Positions 1-9,593 of a DNA stretch of 64,000 nt are shown in pieces (position 1 is the first letter of the stretch; each line of letters begins with the position of its first letter). Source of the stretch: Microcaldota archaeon (lineage in GTDB: Archaea > Micrarchaeota > Micrarchaeia > Micrarchaeales > Micrarchaeaceae); NCBI GenBank assembly GCA_021798935.1, contig JAJZBL010000002.1, positions 1 to 64,000 of the forward strand, written 5' to 3'. The notes under the pieces were generated by a model. The model did no database searches. It worked only from the letters and a program-made list of their open reading frames with translations, and was not told where the DNA came from. The position numbers and the translations under genes are program-made.

Positions 1-60
1 AGGTATTATTTTTTACTTTATATGCATTTAAAAATTTCTATTTTTATATTGATTTAATAT

Positions 61-1398
61 TCAATTATAAATGACTCTTTCTACGGCAGGGGTAGAATTA
101 GTTTTTACAAGGTTAAGATATTGGCCACTATAAAGATTGTCAAATTTTCTATAACTTATATTTCCTATGATTACATTTTCTACAATTAATGAGTTGAATT
201 TTACCCCATTTATTGTCTCCGACAGTTCGTTTTCGATTTTTTCTTTATCTCCTTCTTTAAGTATAGGGAAAAGATAAAATATGCCGTCAGGGGTTTCCAT
301 ATCTGATATATAAGCGAACCTATTAACAATTTCGTCTGGTTCATTTATTATATATTTACGATGATTGTGTTTAGTTTCTACAAATTTCTCCTTATTTATT
401 ATGTCTGCAATTATTATCCCATCATATCTCTTATTTATTAGGGTTAATGTCAAGGTTGGCCTTATTATTACATTCTTTCCATCTTCATTGGTAAGATCTT
501 TATATGCCCTCTTCGCACTTCCTGTAGGAAGATTATACTTTTTATCTATTGAAGAGAAACTCTTTCGGCTGTCTTCGTTCAATTCACGAAGCAGCACATA
601 CTCTCTGTACATTAAACTTGATAAGTTAGGGTGCTCTCCCTTTTTTTTCCTTTGCCAAACCCTTTCTTTAAGGATATCAAAGAATTCCTTCCTTAATGGA
701 ATAAAACCATAACTTCCTGCAATAGGTGTTATATACCACTCTGCTTCTATATCATTTAAAATCTCCGAGTTTCTTATATTATCAAGAACTTCTGCAACTA
801 CGTTGTTGTTTTCTGCAACACAGAAAATTACCAAATCATAGATCCCTTTAGTTGCAAGTGCAAGTTGTATCCTTGGATTTTTCTCCAGTACTTCTTTCAC
901 TTTATTAAGATTTGGTTTTTCACTTATTAATTTTGCAAATATAATATACTCTGAAAATCCAAGGTTGTTGATGTTTAACTCAAGTGTATATTTTATCCCT
1001 AAAATCCTTTCTAATCGTTCGATACGGTACTCAAGTGCATGTATTGATATCCCTGTTATCTCTGAGATTCTATTTAAAGTAAGCCTCGAGTTCATGCTCA
1101 TTACTTTAAGAAGATTTATATCACCTTTACTTGTTGTATTGTTTGATATATTTTTTGCTTTAAGTCTCTCATTTCTAACTTTTATTTCTTTAGAATCAAA
1201 AGAGGGGTTCTTTGAATCCGCAAGCATCACTATTCCATTTGCAGTTATCCAACCAATATACGCTTCGCTGGATTTATCATTATCATCAATATAAAATATA
1301 TAGAATTTGTTATCAACTATTTTAATTTCCAAACCTTGTCCATATATGCTTTTCAGTTCGTCGAAAGCCTCTTGGACTTTTTTAGGAGTATCCACCAT
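61..1398 (-). CDS. Lrp/AsnC-like transcriptional regulator, enlarged (445 aa)
   Basis: Probable DNA-binding regulator. Residues about 94-133 form an AsnC-type winged helix (LLKVMSMNSRLTLNRISEI, then a recognition helix ALEYRIERLERILGI), followed at about 148-225 by a RAM-like alpha/beta ligand domain (FAKLISEK, then LALATKGIYDLVIF). It is about three times the length of a normal Lrp protein: the first 90 residues and the last 220 lie outside that core, and residues about 265-305 may hold a second helix-turn-helix. The ATG lies directly after a TATA-like CTTATAAATG string and has no clear ribosome site, so the start is uncertain. Ligand and targets are unknown. It is transcribed alone, away from the thymidine kinase. 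Confidence 0.7.
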   Translation of the reverse strand: MVDTPKKVQEAFDELKSIYGQGLEIKIVDNKFYIFYIDDNDKSSEAYIGWITANGIVMLADSKNPSFDSKEIKVRNERLKAKNISNNTTSKGDINLLKVMSMNSRLTLNRISEITGISIHALEYRIERLERILGIKYTLELNINNLGFSEYIIFAKLISEKPNLNKVKEVLEKNPRIQLALATKGIYDLVIFCVAENNNVVAEVLDNIRNSEILNDIEAEWYITPIAGSYGFIPLRKEFFDILKERVWQRKKKGEHPNLSSLMYREYVLLRELNEDSRKSFSSIDKKYNLPTGSAKRAYKDLTNEDGKNVIIRPTLTLTLINKRYDGIIIADIINKEKFVETKHNHRKYIINEPDEIVNRFAYISDMETPDGIFYLFPILKEGDKEKIENELSETINGVKFNSLIVENVIIGNISYRKFDNLYSGQYLNLVKTNSTPAVERVIYN

Positions 1399-1540
1399 TT
1401 ATAAGCCTTGAACTAATATAACACATTATAATTATTTATTGGTTGCTATGGGTGATAATTTTAGTATTTTTCTTGATAATATTCAAGTTATTTTAATGCA
1501 TTTACACAAAATTTGAATTATAAATACAAAATAAATTAGA

Positions 1541-2134
1541 TCAAAGATGTATAATGCGTGTAGGTTTTACGAAACAGTTTCTGCATCTGGGCTCATACAA
1601 ACCTTTTCCACCTATTTTTATCAGATCCCCAAAATCTGGCTTCCCATCCTTTATTCTCTGGGAAAAGGTAGCATCCTCTCCACATTTGGAGCAAACAGCA
1701 GTCAGTGAATATATTTCATCTGAGATACTCAGAATCTTTTTTGTAACAGCAAAAGGTTTTCCAAAATGGTCTCTATTCAATGCAGAGCAATAAATTGTAC
1801 TTCCAGAAAAAGCCAAGTCATCTATGAAATCATCTATATGGGATGATTCCTTCCAGAACTGAATTTCATCAAAACCGATTATATTTATGCCTTTTATTTT
1901 ATCTTTGATAAATTTTATAGATTCTTTTCCTATCGGAGATTTAATTGCATTCATTTTTAGCCCATTGTGGCTTGTAACCTCATTTTCAGAATATCTGAAA
2001 TCTAGGTTAGGTTTAAACAAAGCAACCTTTCTTCCAGATCTCATATGCCTTTCAAGCAACTCTATTAATCTGGAGGTTTTCCCAGAAAACATAGGACCTG
2101 TTATCGTTATTATTTTTCCTACCTTCTTCTCCAA
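1541..2134 (-). CDS. tdk: Thymidine kinase
   Basis: Phosphorylates thymidine with ATP for nucleotide salvage. The 197-aa protein has the type II thymidine kinase layout: P-loop GPMFSGKT at residues 13-20, the Walker B/catalytic-Glu segment GFDEIQFW near residue 90, and a zinc-binding lobe with paired cysteines (CSKCGED near 150 and CRNC near the C terminus). The length fits the family. It is a single gene between a divergent regulator-type neighbour and a CsaA-like gene, with AT-rich spacers on both sides. I see nothing abnormal in it. Confidence 0.92.
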   Translation of the reverse strand: MEKKVGKIITITGPMFSGKTSRLIELLERHMRSGRKVALFKPNLDFRYSENEVTSHNGLKMNAIKSPIGKESIKFIKDKIKGINIIGFDEIQFWKESSHIDDFIDDLAFSGSTIYCSALNRDHFGKPFAVTKKILSISDEIYSLTAVCSKCGEDATFSQRIKDGKPDFGDLIKIGGKGLYEPRCRNCFVKPTRIIHL

Positions 2135-2327
2135 TAAAGCACCATTTATCTATTACCTTATTACTTATAATACTTTTTTATTTCGCTAATTTTTAAAGTG
2201 CAATAAAACATTTGCATTATAAAAATATCTGCCGATTGATGCAGGACTATTTTCAATAGCTTGGGCTGTCACTTCTTTATTAGATAGCTTTAAAAGAGAA
2301 TCATTCAAATTTATAACTGGTGCTTTT

Positions 2328-2660
2328 ATGGTTGACTTCAGCAATTTCTCAAACCTTGATATAAGAGTAGGAAGGATAATAGAAGCAAACGAATTCCCTG
2401 AAGCTAAAATACCCTCTTATAAATTAAAGGTAGATTTTGGAAGCGATATTGGAATCAAAAATTCCTCTGCACATATAACAAATTATAGTACTGAAGAGCT
2501 TAAAGGCAAGAAGGTTATAGGGATAGTCAATTTGCCTCCAAAACAAGTAGGCCATTTCATATCAGAAGTTCTTGTATTGGGGGTGATGACAGATTCTGGT
2601 GTAAAGCTTCTGTCTGCTGATAATATAGATGATCTTGAGTTAGGAAGCAAGATAGGTTGA
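2328..2660 (+). CDS. Stand-alone tRNA-binding OB-fold protein (CsaA/MetRS-beta type)
   Basis: A 110-aa protein consisting only of the EMAPII/CsaA-type tRNA-binding domain: LDIRVGRIIEANEFPEAK near the start, then KLKVDFG, an internal VIGIVNLPPKQVG segment and a C-terminal VLVLGVMTDSGVKLL strand. In archaea such free domains either act as CsaA-like RNA binders or associate with methionyl-tRNA synthetase. The MetRS gene at 56224 lacks this domain at its C terminus, which makes a trans-acting role plausible but unproven. The ATG has GGTG five bases upstream. The gene ends 18 bases before a permease that starts with TTG, so the two may be co-transcribed. Confidence 0.82.
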   Translation: MVDFSNFSNLDIRVGRIIEANEFPEAKIPSYKLKVDFGSDIGIKNSSAHITNYSTEELKGKKVIGIVNLPPKQVGHFISEVLVLGVMTDSGVKLLSADNIDDLELGSKIG

Positions 2661-2678
2661 AGCTAAAGGTGCATATCC

Positions 2679-4073
2679 TTGGAGTATACTTTAAACAAAG
2701 TCCTTGGGCTAAGGGACGCAGTAATCATAAACTTGGGCGCAATAATAGGCGCAGGCATATTCGTAATAATAGGCTTGGCCATAGGAAGATCAGGACCTGC
2801 AATAATAATATCCATACTTCTTTCAGCTTTCATAGCTATACTTACAGGGTTGAGTTTCTCAGAAATTGCAAGGCACACTTCTAAAGAAGGGGGAGTATAT
2901 GAATATGCAAAAGAAGCATTCACCCCTGCTGCAGGGTTTGTCGGAGGCTTGATGTGGACATTCAGCAACATGATAGCGATATCTGCAGTTGCACTAAGCA
3001 TGGGCCAGTATATAGACTCGTTCTTAAGCATAAAGACGCCTGCGATGTTTTTCGCAATACCTGCGATAGTGATCTTTGCCCTATTGAATATATTTGGGAT
3101 AAAGAATTCTGCAAAGACCCTAACAGCATTGGTAGCCTTGAATATAATCATACTTTTACTGTTCATAATGTTTGGGCTCACCCATTTTGCAGTCTCTCAT
3201 TTCTCCAATTTTGCACCGAATGGGTTTAATGGAATTCTTGCTGGATCAGCATTGATATTCTTTGCATTCACAGGATTTTCCAGAGTAACCACAATAGGGG
3301 ATGAGGTAAAGGACTCTGAGAAGACAATACCGAAAGCAATAGTAATATCGATATTGGTATCTGCTTTGATATATATTGCAATTGCGGTTGTAGCGGTTGG
3401 GCTGCTCCCTTACAAGGAGATAGCTTCTTCTGCCGCACCTTTATCCGCAGCAATAGCTGTTCTGCATAATCCTATAATCGATTTAATAATCGCATTTGGA
3501 GGTATTACAGCGACTGCCGGTGTTGTACTAACTGGCATATTGGGAACAAGCAGGGTGCTATTCGCAATGGGAAGAGACAATGAACTTCCAAAGCAAGTTG
3601 CACAGATAGATAGGTATTCAACTCCACAAGTTGCAATTATATTATCGACTATAATAGCAATCATATTCATATACTTTGTATCATTTTCAACAATAGTGGA
3701 AGCTTCTAATGCGGCTGTCCTCTTAGCTTATGCGATAATAAACATATCCGCATTAGTGCTGTGGAACAGGCTCAGGAAGGAGGAGGTTAAGACAAACAAA
3801 CTGATAAGGAGGAGTTATTTCTTCATAATACCTATATTGTCTACAATAACAATAGCTATAACAATATCTTATCTCGGATATGTTGCATTGGAATCCAGCT
3901 TCATAATATTAATAGCTTTCTCATTAATTTACCTGATAAAGTATGCAGTGACAAAATATGGGCATGTGGCATCTGCAAATGAGCATGTCCCATATGTCAG
4001 CATAGTCAGGCTTTTTGGAAAGAGCAGATCTGAATTTTCAAAGCTTGTCAATTCAGGAAGGTACAAGCCCTGA
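2679..4073 (+). CDS. APC-family amino-acid permease
   Basis: A 464-aa polytopic membrane protein of the amino acid-polyamine-organocation family. The first helix carries the diagnostic unwound motif GAIIGAGIFV (residues about 21-30), and about 12 hydrophobic segments follow, including the TM6-type FFAFTGFSRVTTIGDEVKD. It probably imports or exchanges an amino acid with protons; the substrate cannot be read from sequence. The start is TTG, with AAGGTG seven bases upstream, directly after the CsaA-like gene. A second member of the family lies at 11291. A short basic C-terminal tail faces the cytosol. Confidence 0.85.
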   Translation: MEYTLNKVLGLRDAVIINLGAIIGAGIFVIIGLAIGRSGPAIIISILLSAFIAILTGLSFSEIARHTSKEGGVYEYAKEAFTPAAGFVGGLMWTFSNMIAISAVALSMGQYIDSFLSIKTPAMFFAIPAIVIFALLNIFGIKNSAKTLTALVALNIIILLLFIMFGLTHFAVSHFSNFAPNGFNGILAGSALIFFAFTGFSRVTTIGDEVKDSEKTIPKAIVISILVSALIYIAIAVVAVGLLPYKEIASSAAPLSAAIAVLHNPIIDLIIAFGGITATAGVVLTGILGTSRVLFAMGRDNELPKQVAQIDRYSTPQVAIILSTIIAIIFIYFVSFSTIVEASNAAVLLAYAIINISALVLWNRLRKEEVKTNKLIRRSYFFIIPILSTITIAITISYLGYVALESSFIILIAFSLIYLIKYAVTKYGHVASANEHVPYVSIVRLFGKSRSEFSKLVNSGRYKP

Positions 4074-4130
4074 GCTAAATATTGATAATCTAACATATGT
4101 AATATATACTTTTATTGAGAAAAAGGAATT

Positions 4131-6545
4131 ATGGTTGCAGATTTAAAGGATCTCACCTCAGATGAGCTTCTCAAAAAGCTTGGATCGGATTATGAAAAAG
4201 GACTTTCTGAAGATGAGGAAAAGAAAAGATTAGAGCAATATGGCTATAACCAATTTACTGAGAAGAAGCAGAATTTTGTGCTTCTTTTCCTAAAAAAGTT
4301 TTATGGCCCTGTCCAGCTGCTTCTTTGGCTTATAATAGTGATATCTTTCCTTCTAAAGCACATGCACACATTTTACATAGTGATTGCACTTCTGATCTTC
4401 AATGCAGTTGTAGGATTCTTTGAGGAATACAAGGCCGACAAATCCGTTGATGCATTGAAGAGCAGGCTTTCGCCAACTGCAAGGGTAAAGCACTCAGGCT
4501 CATGGGTTGTGGTTCCAACAAATATTATTGTTCCAGGAGATATAATCAGGATAAGGCTTGGGGATATAGTTCCTGCAGATGCAAAAGTGATAGAAGGTAA
4601 CTCACTTGAAATAGATGAATCGATATTAAATGGTGAATCTCTTCCTAAGGACAAGGCAAAGGATGACATCCTATACGAAGGAAGCATCGTTAAGAGAGGG
4701 GAAGGCACTGCGATAGTATTCGGAACCGGGTATAACACATTTTATGGAAGGACCGCAAAGCTTGTACAGCATGCAAAGCCAAAATCGCACTTGGAAACAG
4801 CGATAATGGGCATAGTCAAATATCTTATAGCAGGGGATATCGCAATAATACTTGTAATGTTTGGTTATGGTGTGCTCGTCCTCCATACAGCGATAGCTGT
4901 TCTGCTTCCATTCCTTCTTGTGATGTTCATCGCATCCGTACCAGTGGCACTTTCCGCTGCCTTCACCGTTTCCATGGCTCTTGGCACGCAGAAGCTTGCC
5001 GCAAAATCAATATTGGTGACAAAGTTGGAGGCGATAGAGGAAACTTCCAATATGGATGTCCTCTGCATGGATAAGACAGGAACCTTGACGATGAACAAGA
5101 TAACAGTCAAGGATACTTACCCATATAAATGCGGTGTAAGCGATATACTCAGGTATGCTTATGATTCATCTAGAGAAGAGGACAATGACCCCATAGACAA
5201 TGCGGTTATAGAGTACTGCAAATTGAAGAAGATAAATCCGGACAAGCAGGAGAGTTTCCTTCCTTTTGACCCTTCATTGAAAAGGACAGAAGCGGTAATA
5301 GATAAAGGTGGAAAAAGATACAGGATTACAAAAGGAGCGGCGCATGTAATAATCGCATTGAGCAACAACATTTCAGCTGCAGATTTAGATTCTTATAAGA
5401 AGAAGCTGCTTGAATTTGCGAATAGCGGGTTTAGGACCATAGCCGTTGCGACTAATGATGATCTTGAGAGCAAGGATGCCAACAATTGGTCATTTAAGGG
5501 ATTTATAGCACTTTATGATCCTCCAAGGAAAGACTCAAAAGAGCTGATAAAAGAGCTGCACTCGCTCGGAGTGAGCACAAAGATGATAACAGGAGACAAT
5601 ATAGCGGTCGCAACCCAAATATCAACCCAGCTTGGAATCGGCAACAGCATACTTGATCTTACTACATCAGAGAAAGAGGGCAATAAAAAGGACCTTGAGG
5701 AGATGATAGAAAAGGCAAATGGGTTCGCTGATGTATACCCCGAGGACAAATACCAGATTGTAAGATCGTTGCAAAATTACAAGCATATAGTTGGTATGAC
5801 AGGTGATGGTGTAAACGATGCTCCTGCATTGAAGCAGGCCGAAGTAGGCATTGCGGTTTCCAATGCTACAGATGTAGCGAAGAGCGCTGCCGCATTGGTA
5901 TTGACCAAAAATGGAATCGAGGTCATAACAAATGCGATAAAGGAAAGCAGAAGGATATTCAGGAGGATGATAACTTACTCGATGGTAAAGATAAGCAAGG
6001 TATTCCAGATAATCGGGTTCATAGCTATAATCTACATTGTCCTGCATTATATAGCAATATCTCCATTCCTCCTTGTGCTGCTCATATTCACTAACGATAT
6101 AGTAAATATAGCAATATCTACGGATAATGAAAACTATTCTTCAAGCCCAAATGCGTGGAACGTCCGCTCCATAATGTCTATATCAATGGTCATTGGGTTC
6201 CTGCTAATAGCGCAATCACTTCTGCTGCTGCCTGTAGAATTCGATCTGTTGCATCTTACAGTGCTGCAATTCGAGACTGCAACATTCATAATGTTCGATA
6301 TATCGGACAACTTTATGGTGTATAATATAAGGTCAAAGCGCCCATTCTGGAAGGCAAGGCCAAGCAATACACTTATATTGTCATCTGTATTTGGGATAGG
6401 GCTGGGATTGGTGCTCGCTCTTACCGGAACATTCATGGCTGCCATACCTCTTGAGATGGCAGGATTCATAATAGCTTTTGCCATTATATTCCTGTTCGTT
6501 ATAGATGCTGCAAAGTACAGGCTTTTTGAGCATCTGGGAGTATAA
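4131..6545 (+). CDS. Plasma-membrane-type proton-exporting P-type ATPase (P3A)
   Basis: An 804-aa ATP-driven cation pump. The N-terminal region, the actuator domain with NGES (usual TGES), DKTGTLT with the phosphorylated Asp at about residue 314, the ITGDN segment and TGDGVNDAP near 556-565 are all present and in order. After TM5, IFTNDIVNIAIS matches the P3A helix that carries the transport Asp, and the downstream STDNEN/SSSPNAWNVRSI region resembles the P3A loop, which favours H+ over metals or Ca2+. About ten membrane helices are seen and no heavy-metal-binding domain. Such a pump would expel protons and maintain the membrane potential, useful in acid. It stands 57 bases after the permease gene. 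Confidence 0.86.
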   Translation: MVADLKDLTSDELLKKLGSDYEKGLSEDEEKKRLEQYGYNQFTEKKQNFVLLFLKKFYGPVQLLLWLIIVISFLLKHMHTFYIVIALLIFNAVVGFFEEYKADKSVDALKSRLSPTARVKHSGSWVVVPTNIIVPGDIIRIRLGDIVPADAKVIEGNSLEIDESILNGESLPKDKAKDDILYEGSIVKRGEGTAIVFGTGYNTFYGRTAKLVQHAKPKSHLETAIMGIVKYLIAGDIAIILVMFGYGVLVLHTAIAVLLPFLLVMFIASVPVALSAAFTVSMALGTQKLAAKSILVTKLEAIEETSNMDVLCMDKTGTLTMNKITVKDTYPYKCGVSDILRYAYDSSREEDNDPIDNAVIEYCKLKKINPDKQESFLPFDPSLKRTEAVIDKGGKRYRITKGAAHVIIALSNNISAADLDSYKKKLLEFANSGFRTIAVATNDDLESKDANNWSFKGFIALYDPPRKDSKELIKELHSLGVSTKMITGDNIAVATQISTQLGIGNSILDLTTSEKEGNKKDLEEMIEKANGFADVYPEDKYQIVRSLQNYKHIVGMTGDGVNDAPALKQAEVGIAVSNATDVAKSAAALVLTKNGIEVITNAIKESRRIFRRMITYSMVKISKVFQIIGFIAIIYIVLHYIAISPFLLVLLIFTNDIVNIAISTDNENYSSSPNAWNVRSIMSISMVIGFLLIAQSLLLLPVEFDLLHLTVLQFETATFIMFDISDNFMVYNIRSKRPFWKARPSNTLILSSVFGIGLGLVLALTGTFMAAIPLEMAGFIIAFAIIFLFVIDAAKYRLFEHLGV

Positions 6546-6634
6546 AGTTTGCCAATAAAAAATAGTAATAAATATATTAATGTAGTATATAATCTGTAAA
6601 TTGAGCCTTTTAAAGGTCTGTACGTGGTTGTTTG

Positions 6635-7342
6635 ATGCAGAATAATTATCTTCCTCGCAGTGTAGCTATAATACCAGATGGCAATAGGAGGTGGGCAAAG
6701 TCCCATAAATTGCAATTGATGCGGGGTTATGATATAGGCATCAACAAAGCTATAAATGTAAGCTTATGGCTAAAGAAGCTCGGGATAAAGGAGCTTTCAA
6801 TATGGGCCCTTTCGACGGAAAATGTGAAGAACAGAAGCAAAGACGAGCTTAACCTTCTTTACAGATTATATAAGAGGACTTCTACGGATCCTAAAGTTAT
6901 AAACAAGCTCAATAAGAATAATGCAAAGGTAGTATTGGTTGGAGATCTCAATATATTGCCGGCAGATGTCAGGCGCGATTTAAGATCTTTAGAAAAGGCA
7001 ACTGCAAAGAATGATGACTTAAAGATAAACCTCATGATAGGTTACGGTGGGCAGGAGGAATTGGTACATGCAGTCAAAAGGCTGCTTGCAGATAAGGTAA
7101 AGAGAAGGATAAAAAGGATAAACGAATCAATATTCAGGACATACCTAAGATCTGCATGCTTGATAGACCCTGACCTAATAATAAGGACATCCGGCGAGAT
7201 GCGGCTTTCTGGATTTCTTCCTTGGCAATCCGCATACTCAGAACTTTATTTTGTAAACAAGTACTGGCCTGATTTCAATGAAAAAGACCTAAAGGCAGCA
7301 ATTGAGGAATATTCAAGAAGGAGCAGGCGCTACGGCAAATGA
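6635..7342 (+). CDS. uppS: Cis-prenyltransferase (undecaprenyl/dolichyl diphosphate synthase-like)
   Basis: Condenses isopentenyl diphosphate onto an allylic primer to make the long polyprenyl carrier used in glycan assembly. The 235-aa protein has all family motifs: IPDGNRRWAK near residue 14 (catalytic Asp and diphosphate-binding Arg), SIWALSTEN, the IGYGGQEELVHAV segment and the C-terminal RTSGEMRLSGFLPWQ...ELYF region. The ATG at 6635 is preferred to an in-frame TTG three bases upstream because GTGG lies at the usual distance. The polyprenol product fits with the glycosyltransferase and isopentenyl phosphate kinase elsewhere in the window. Confidence 0.9.
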   Translation: MQNNYLPRSVAIIPDGNRRWAKSHKLQLMRGYDIGINKAINVSLWLKKLGIKELSIWALSTENVKNRSKDELNLLYRLYKRTSTDPKVINKLNKNNAKVVLVGDLNILPADVRRDLRSLEKATAKNDDLKINLMIGYGGQEELVHAVKRLLADKVKRRIKRINESIFRTYLRSACLIDPDLIIRTSGEMRLSGFLPWQSAYSELYFVNKYWPDFNEKDLKAAIEEYSRRSRRYGK

Positions 7343-7477
7343 GCTAAGGCTATTCTATCCCTTATTCTTAGATTTCGGTAGACCTAAACTTTATATTCTA
7401 TTTAGCTTTAATCTAATAAGGTTCTAGGTATCAGTTATAGGGAAGGTTATTTTAAACAAAATATGCTTTAAAAATTG

Positions 7478-7549
7478 TGGACTTGGCGGGGATCGCACCC
7501 GCGGCCTTCTCGTTGCGAACGAGACGCTCTACTACTGAGCCACAAGCCC
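7478..7549 (-). tRNA. tRNA-Ala (anticodon CGC)
   Basis: A 72-base cloverleaf without encoded CCA. The acceptor stem GGGCTTG/CAAGTCC contains the G3:U70 wobble that identifies alanine tRNAs; the discriminator is A. The D stem is GCTC/GAGC with a short loop AGTAGTA, the anticodon stem TCTCG/CGAGA with loop TTCGCAA (anticodon CGC), the variable loop AGGCC and the T stem GCGGG/CCCGC. The T loop reads TGCGATC, so position 55 is G instead of the near-universal U, and the D loop has A where G18 is expected. No intron is seen. Confidence 0.93.
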
Positions 7550-7714
7550 ATATTATTTTCTCTGCAGTTTTAGATTTACAACATCATTATTTTAATTTTT
7601 TCTATCCTTAAATATGCTTTGCTTATTAATTTGCAGATTTGATAGCTCAAGAGATTTTTATATCCGATAATATTATATATAACCTTGTTTATATTTTGTT
7701 TTAAGTGACAGCAG

Positions 7715-8434
7715 ATGGCACTTGCTATAATAGATTGTGAAACCACAGGATTAAAGTGGTACAAGAACGGTATCGTCAGCCTTGGGGCTGTTGATATTAC
7801 TTCTGATGATAAGTTCTATGAAGAGTGCAGGGTTGAAGATGATGTAGAAGTTGATGAAAGTTCTTTACTAATTAATGGCTTCAATGATGCCGATGTCAAA
7901 GATCCAAGCAAGAAAAGCGAGTCTGAAGTGCTTAAAAGTTTTATCAACTGGTGCGGTTATCACAGCATAAACATGATATCAGGATTCAATGTAGAATTCG
8001 ATATATCCTTCCTCTATGGAATAGCCAAACGGAATAATGTAAACTTTGATGCTTTCCCAAAATATTATTTTGATATAAAATCAATATTTGAGAGAAATGT
8101 GCTTATGGATATAAGCAAAAGGCCAATGGTTAATGAAGTATGCGCCAAGTACGGCATAGATGTTGGCACACCACCTTATGTACATGTTTCTATGGACAAG
8201 ACACTTAAGTTCTATAATATAGATGAGGATGAGCCTAAGCCCCACCTTGCTATAAATGGTGCAGTATTCGCAACCGAATTGTACTTTTTGATGAAATACA
8301 AAACACATTATATATCCAGATTTTCCAACTCTGAGATACCAGATTACTTAAATGCCATGAAATTTGATTTTGGCCCTCCACTGAAGGTTGGAAATTTGAT
8401 AAGATCAATAGAGATAAAATTGAAATCAGTTTGA
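7715..8434 (+). CDS. DnaQ-like (DEDDh) 3'-5' exonuclease-fold protein with altered active site
   Basis: A 239-aa protein of the RNase H-like DEDD exonuclease superfamily. ExoI is intact (IDCETTG, residues about 6-12) and ExoII is present (SGFNVEFDISFL, near 90-100). ExoIII should read H-x4-D, but here it is HLAINGA: the last metal-binding Asp is replaced by Gly. That predicts weakened or absent nuclease activity unless a nearby acidic residue compensates. The length suits a stand-alone exonuclease domain. It faces the trpS gene convergently with only one base between the stops. The substrate, DNA or RNA, cannot be told from sequence. Confidence 0.75.
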   Translation: MALAIIDCETTGLKWYKNGIVSLGAVDITSDDKFYEECRVEDDVEVDESSLLINGFNDADVKDPSKKSESEVLKSFINWCGYHSINMISGFNVEFDISFLYGIAKRNNVNFDAFPKYYFDIKSIFERNVLMDISKRPMVNEVCAKYGIDVGTPPYVHVSMDKTLKFYNIDEDEPKPHLAINGAVFATELYFLMKYKTHYISRFSNSEIPDYLNAMKFDFGPPLKVGNLIRSIEIKLKSV

Positions 8435-8435
8435 T

Positions 8436-9593
8436 TCAGGAAAAAATGCCAAGCTTTTCTATCAGTGAATCTAAATCAACTCCCTCATTTACCATTATTG
8501 ATCTCTTTATATCCTTTGCAGTAACTTTGTTGTAATTCTCTTTGAATTTCTCTGTTCTTTCAAGCACCTTATCTAAAAGCAACTTCTTCATCTCTCCGCT
8601 CAACACCTTGCCATGCCTGTAATCATCATATAGCTTCTCTGCTTCATCCTTGTTAAGGAACAGGTACTTAAGGTACAAGTATGATATGTCAATTTCAGGT
8701 ATTCCTCCTAATTTCCTATGCTCCTCTACGCTTGCTCTTCCTCCGCTAAATGCATTTAGCACTATTCTCTTTATAACCTTCTCATCGTCCAAAAGGAATA
8801 CCGCATTTCCCTTGGATTTTGACATCTTTGAATCTCCGTCAAATCCTGGCATAAACCTTGAATGCAGTACAGCAACTTTTTCATACCCAAATTTAGCAGC
8901 TAGGTCTCTTGATACTCTAAGATGTGCATCTTCATCCGGCCCTATTGGAACAAGAACGTTCTTTATACCAAGGGTCTCTGGGAATATAACGTGCGCTGAT
9001 TGTATAGCAGGATAAAAGTGCAATCCGGTATTCTGGTCATTCGTATATCCATATACATCCTTGACCTCTGACATCGTAATGCCTTTTGAAAGCTTTATGG
9101 CAAGGTTATATATATTAGTATAAATTTGGTCTATTATGAAGTGAGTTTTATTTTTGTCATATCCATAAGCCATCAAAGATCTTATCAGCTTAAATGAGTT
9201 CACAAGCCCCTCTCTTTGATCCTTGATCTTTCCTGCAACATAACTCTCGTCATCAGAGAGTGGCACAAAGATATCCATTCCATATTCCTTTTGAAAGAAC
9301 AGGTTAGTATCAAACACACCTATATGCCCTATATGTATGTTGGCACTTGGATTGAACCCAGAGACTATTGCGGATTTCTCGTGCTTGTTAAGCCTATCTA
9401 TGAATGTATCAAAATCCCTGTGCGAGTACATAAGCCCATTCTTGAATGTATAGAAAGCGGGAAGGCTCATATCCTCTAACCTTTTTGCACCAAAAAGATC
9501 TATCAATTTCTCATTGTCAGCCGACATCTTTTTGTCAAATTCAGTTATCTGCTTTTTTTCCTCTTCAGTATAATCTCTGTAATCACTAGGCAT
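8436..9593 (-). CDS. trpS: Tryptophanyl-tRNA synthetase
   Basis: Class I synthetase that charges tRNA-Trp. The 385-aa protein has the HIGH signature (HIGHIG within SANIHIGHIG) and KMSKS (DSKMSKSKGN). Archaeal/eukaryotic-type TrpRS landmarks surround them: FYPAIQSAHV, GPDEDAHLRVSRDLA, HSRFMPGFDG, and NAFSGGRASVEEHRKLGG after KMSKS. The eukaryotic-like class rather than the bacterial one is therefore clear, and the length is normal. It is a single gene on the minus strand, divergent from the AAA ATPase at 9830. Confidence 0.92.
   Translation of the reverse strand: MPSDYRDYTEEEKKQITEFDKKMSADNEKLIDLFGAKRLEDMSLPAFYTFKNGLMYSHRDFDTFIDRLNKHEKSAIVSGFNPSANIHIGHIGVFDTNLFFQKEYGMDIFVPLSDDESYVAGKIKDQREGLVNSFKLIRSLMAYGYDKNKTHFIIDQIYTNIYNLAIKLSKGITMSEVKDVYGYTNDQNTGLHFYPAIQSAHVIFPETLGIKNVLVPIGPDEDAHLRVSRDLAAKFGYEKVAVLHSRFMPGFDGDSKMSKSKGNAVFLLDDEKVIKRIVLNAFSGGRASVEEHRKLGGIPEIDISYLYLKYLFLNKDEAEKLYDDYRHGKVLSGEMKKLLLDKVLERTEKFKENYNKVTAKDIKRSIMVNEGVDLDSLIEKLGIFS

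Noticed and set aside
2221..2327. A 35-codon in-frame extension upstream of the CsaA-like protein.
   Set aside because: It lacks an NTG start, and GGTG sits at proper distance before the ATG at 2328, whose protein is already full length for the family.
6134..6715. A 193-codon minus-strand frame over the end of the P-type ATPase.
   Set aside because: Opposite a certain gene and covering the start of the prenyltransferase; composition and lack of start signals mark it as a shadow.
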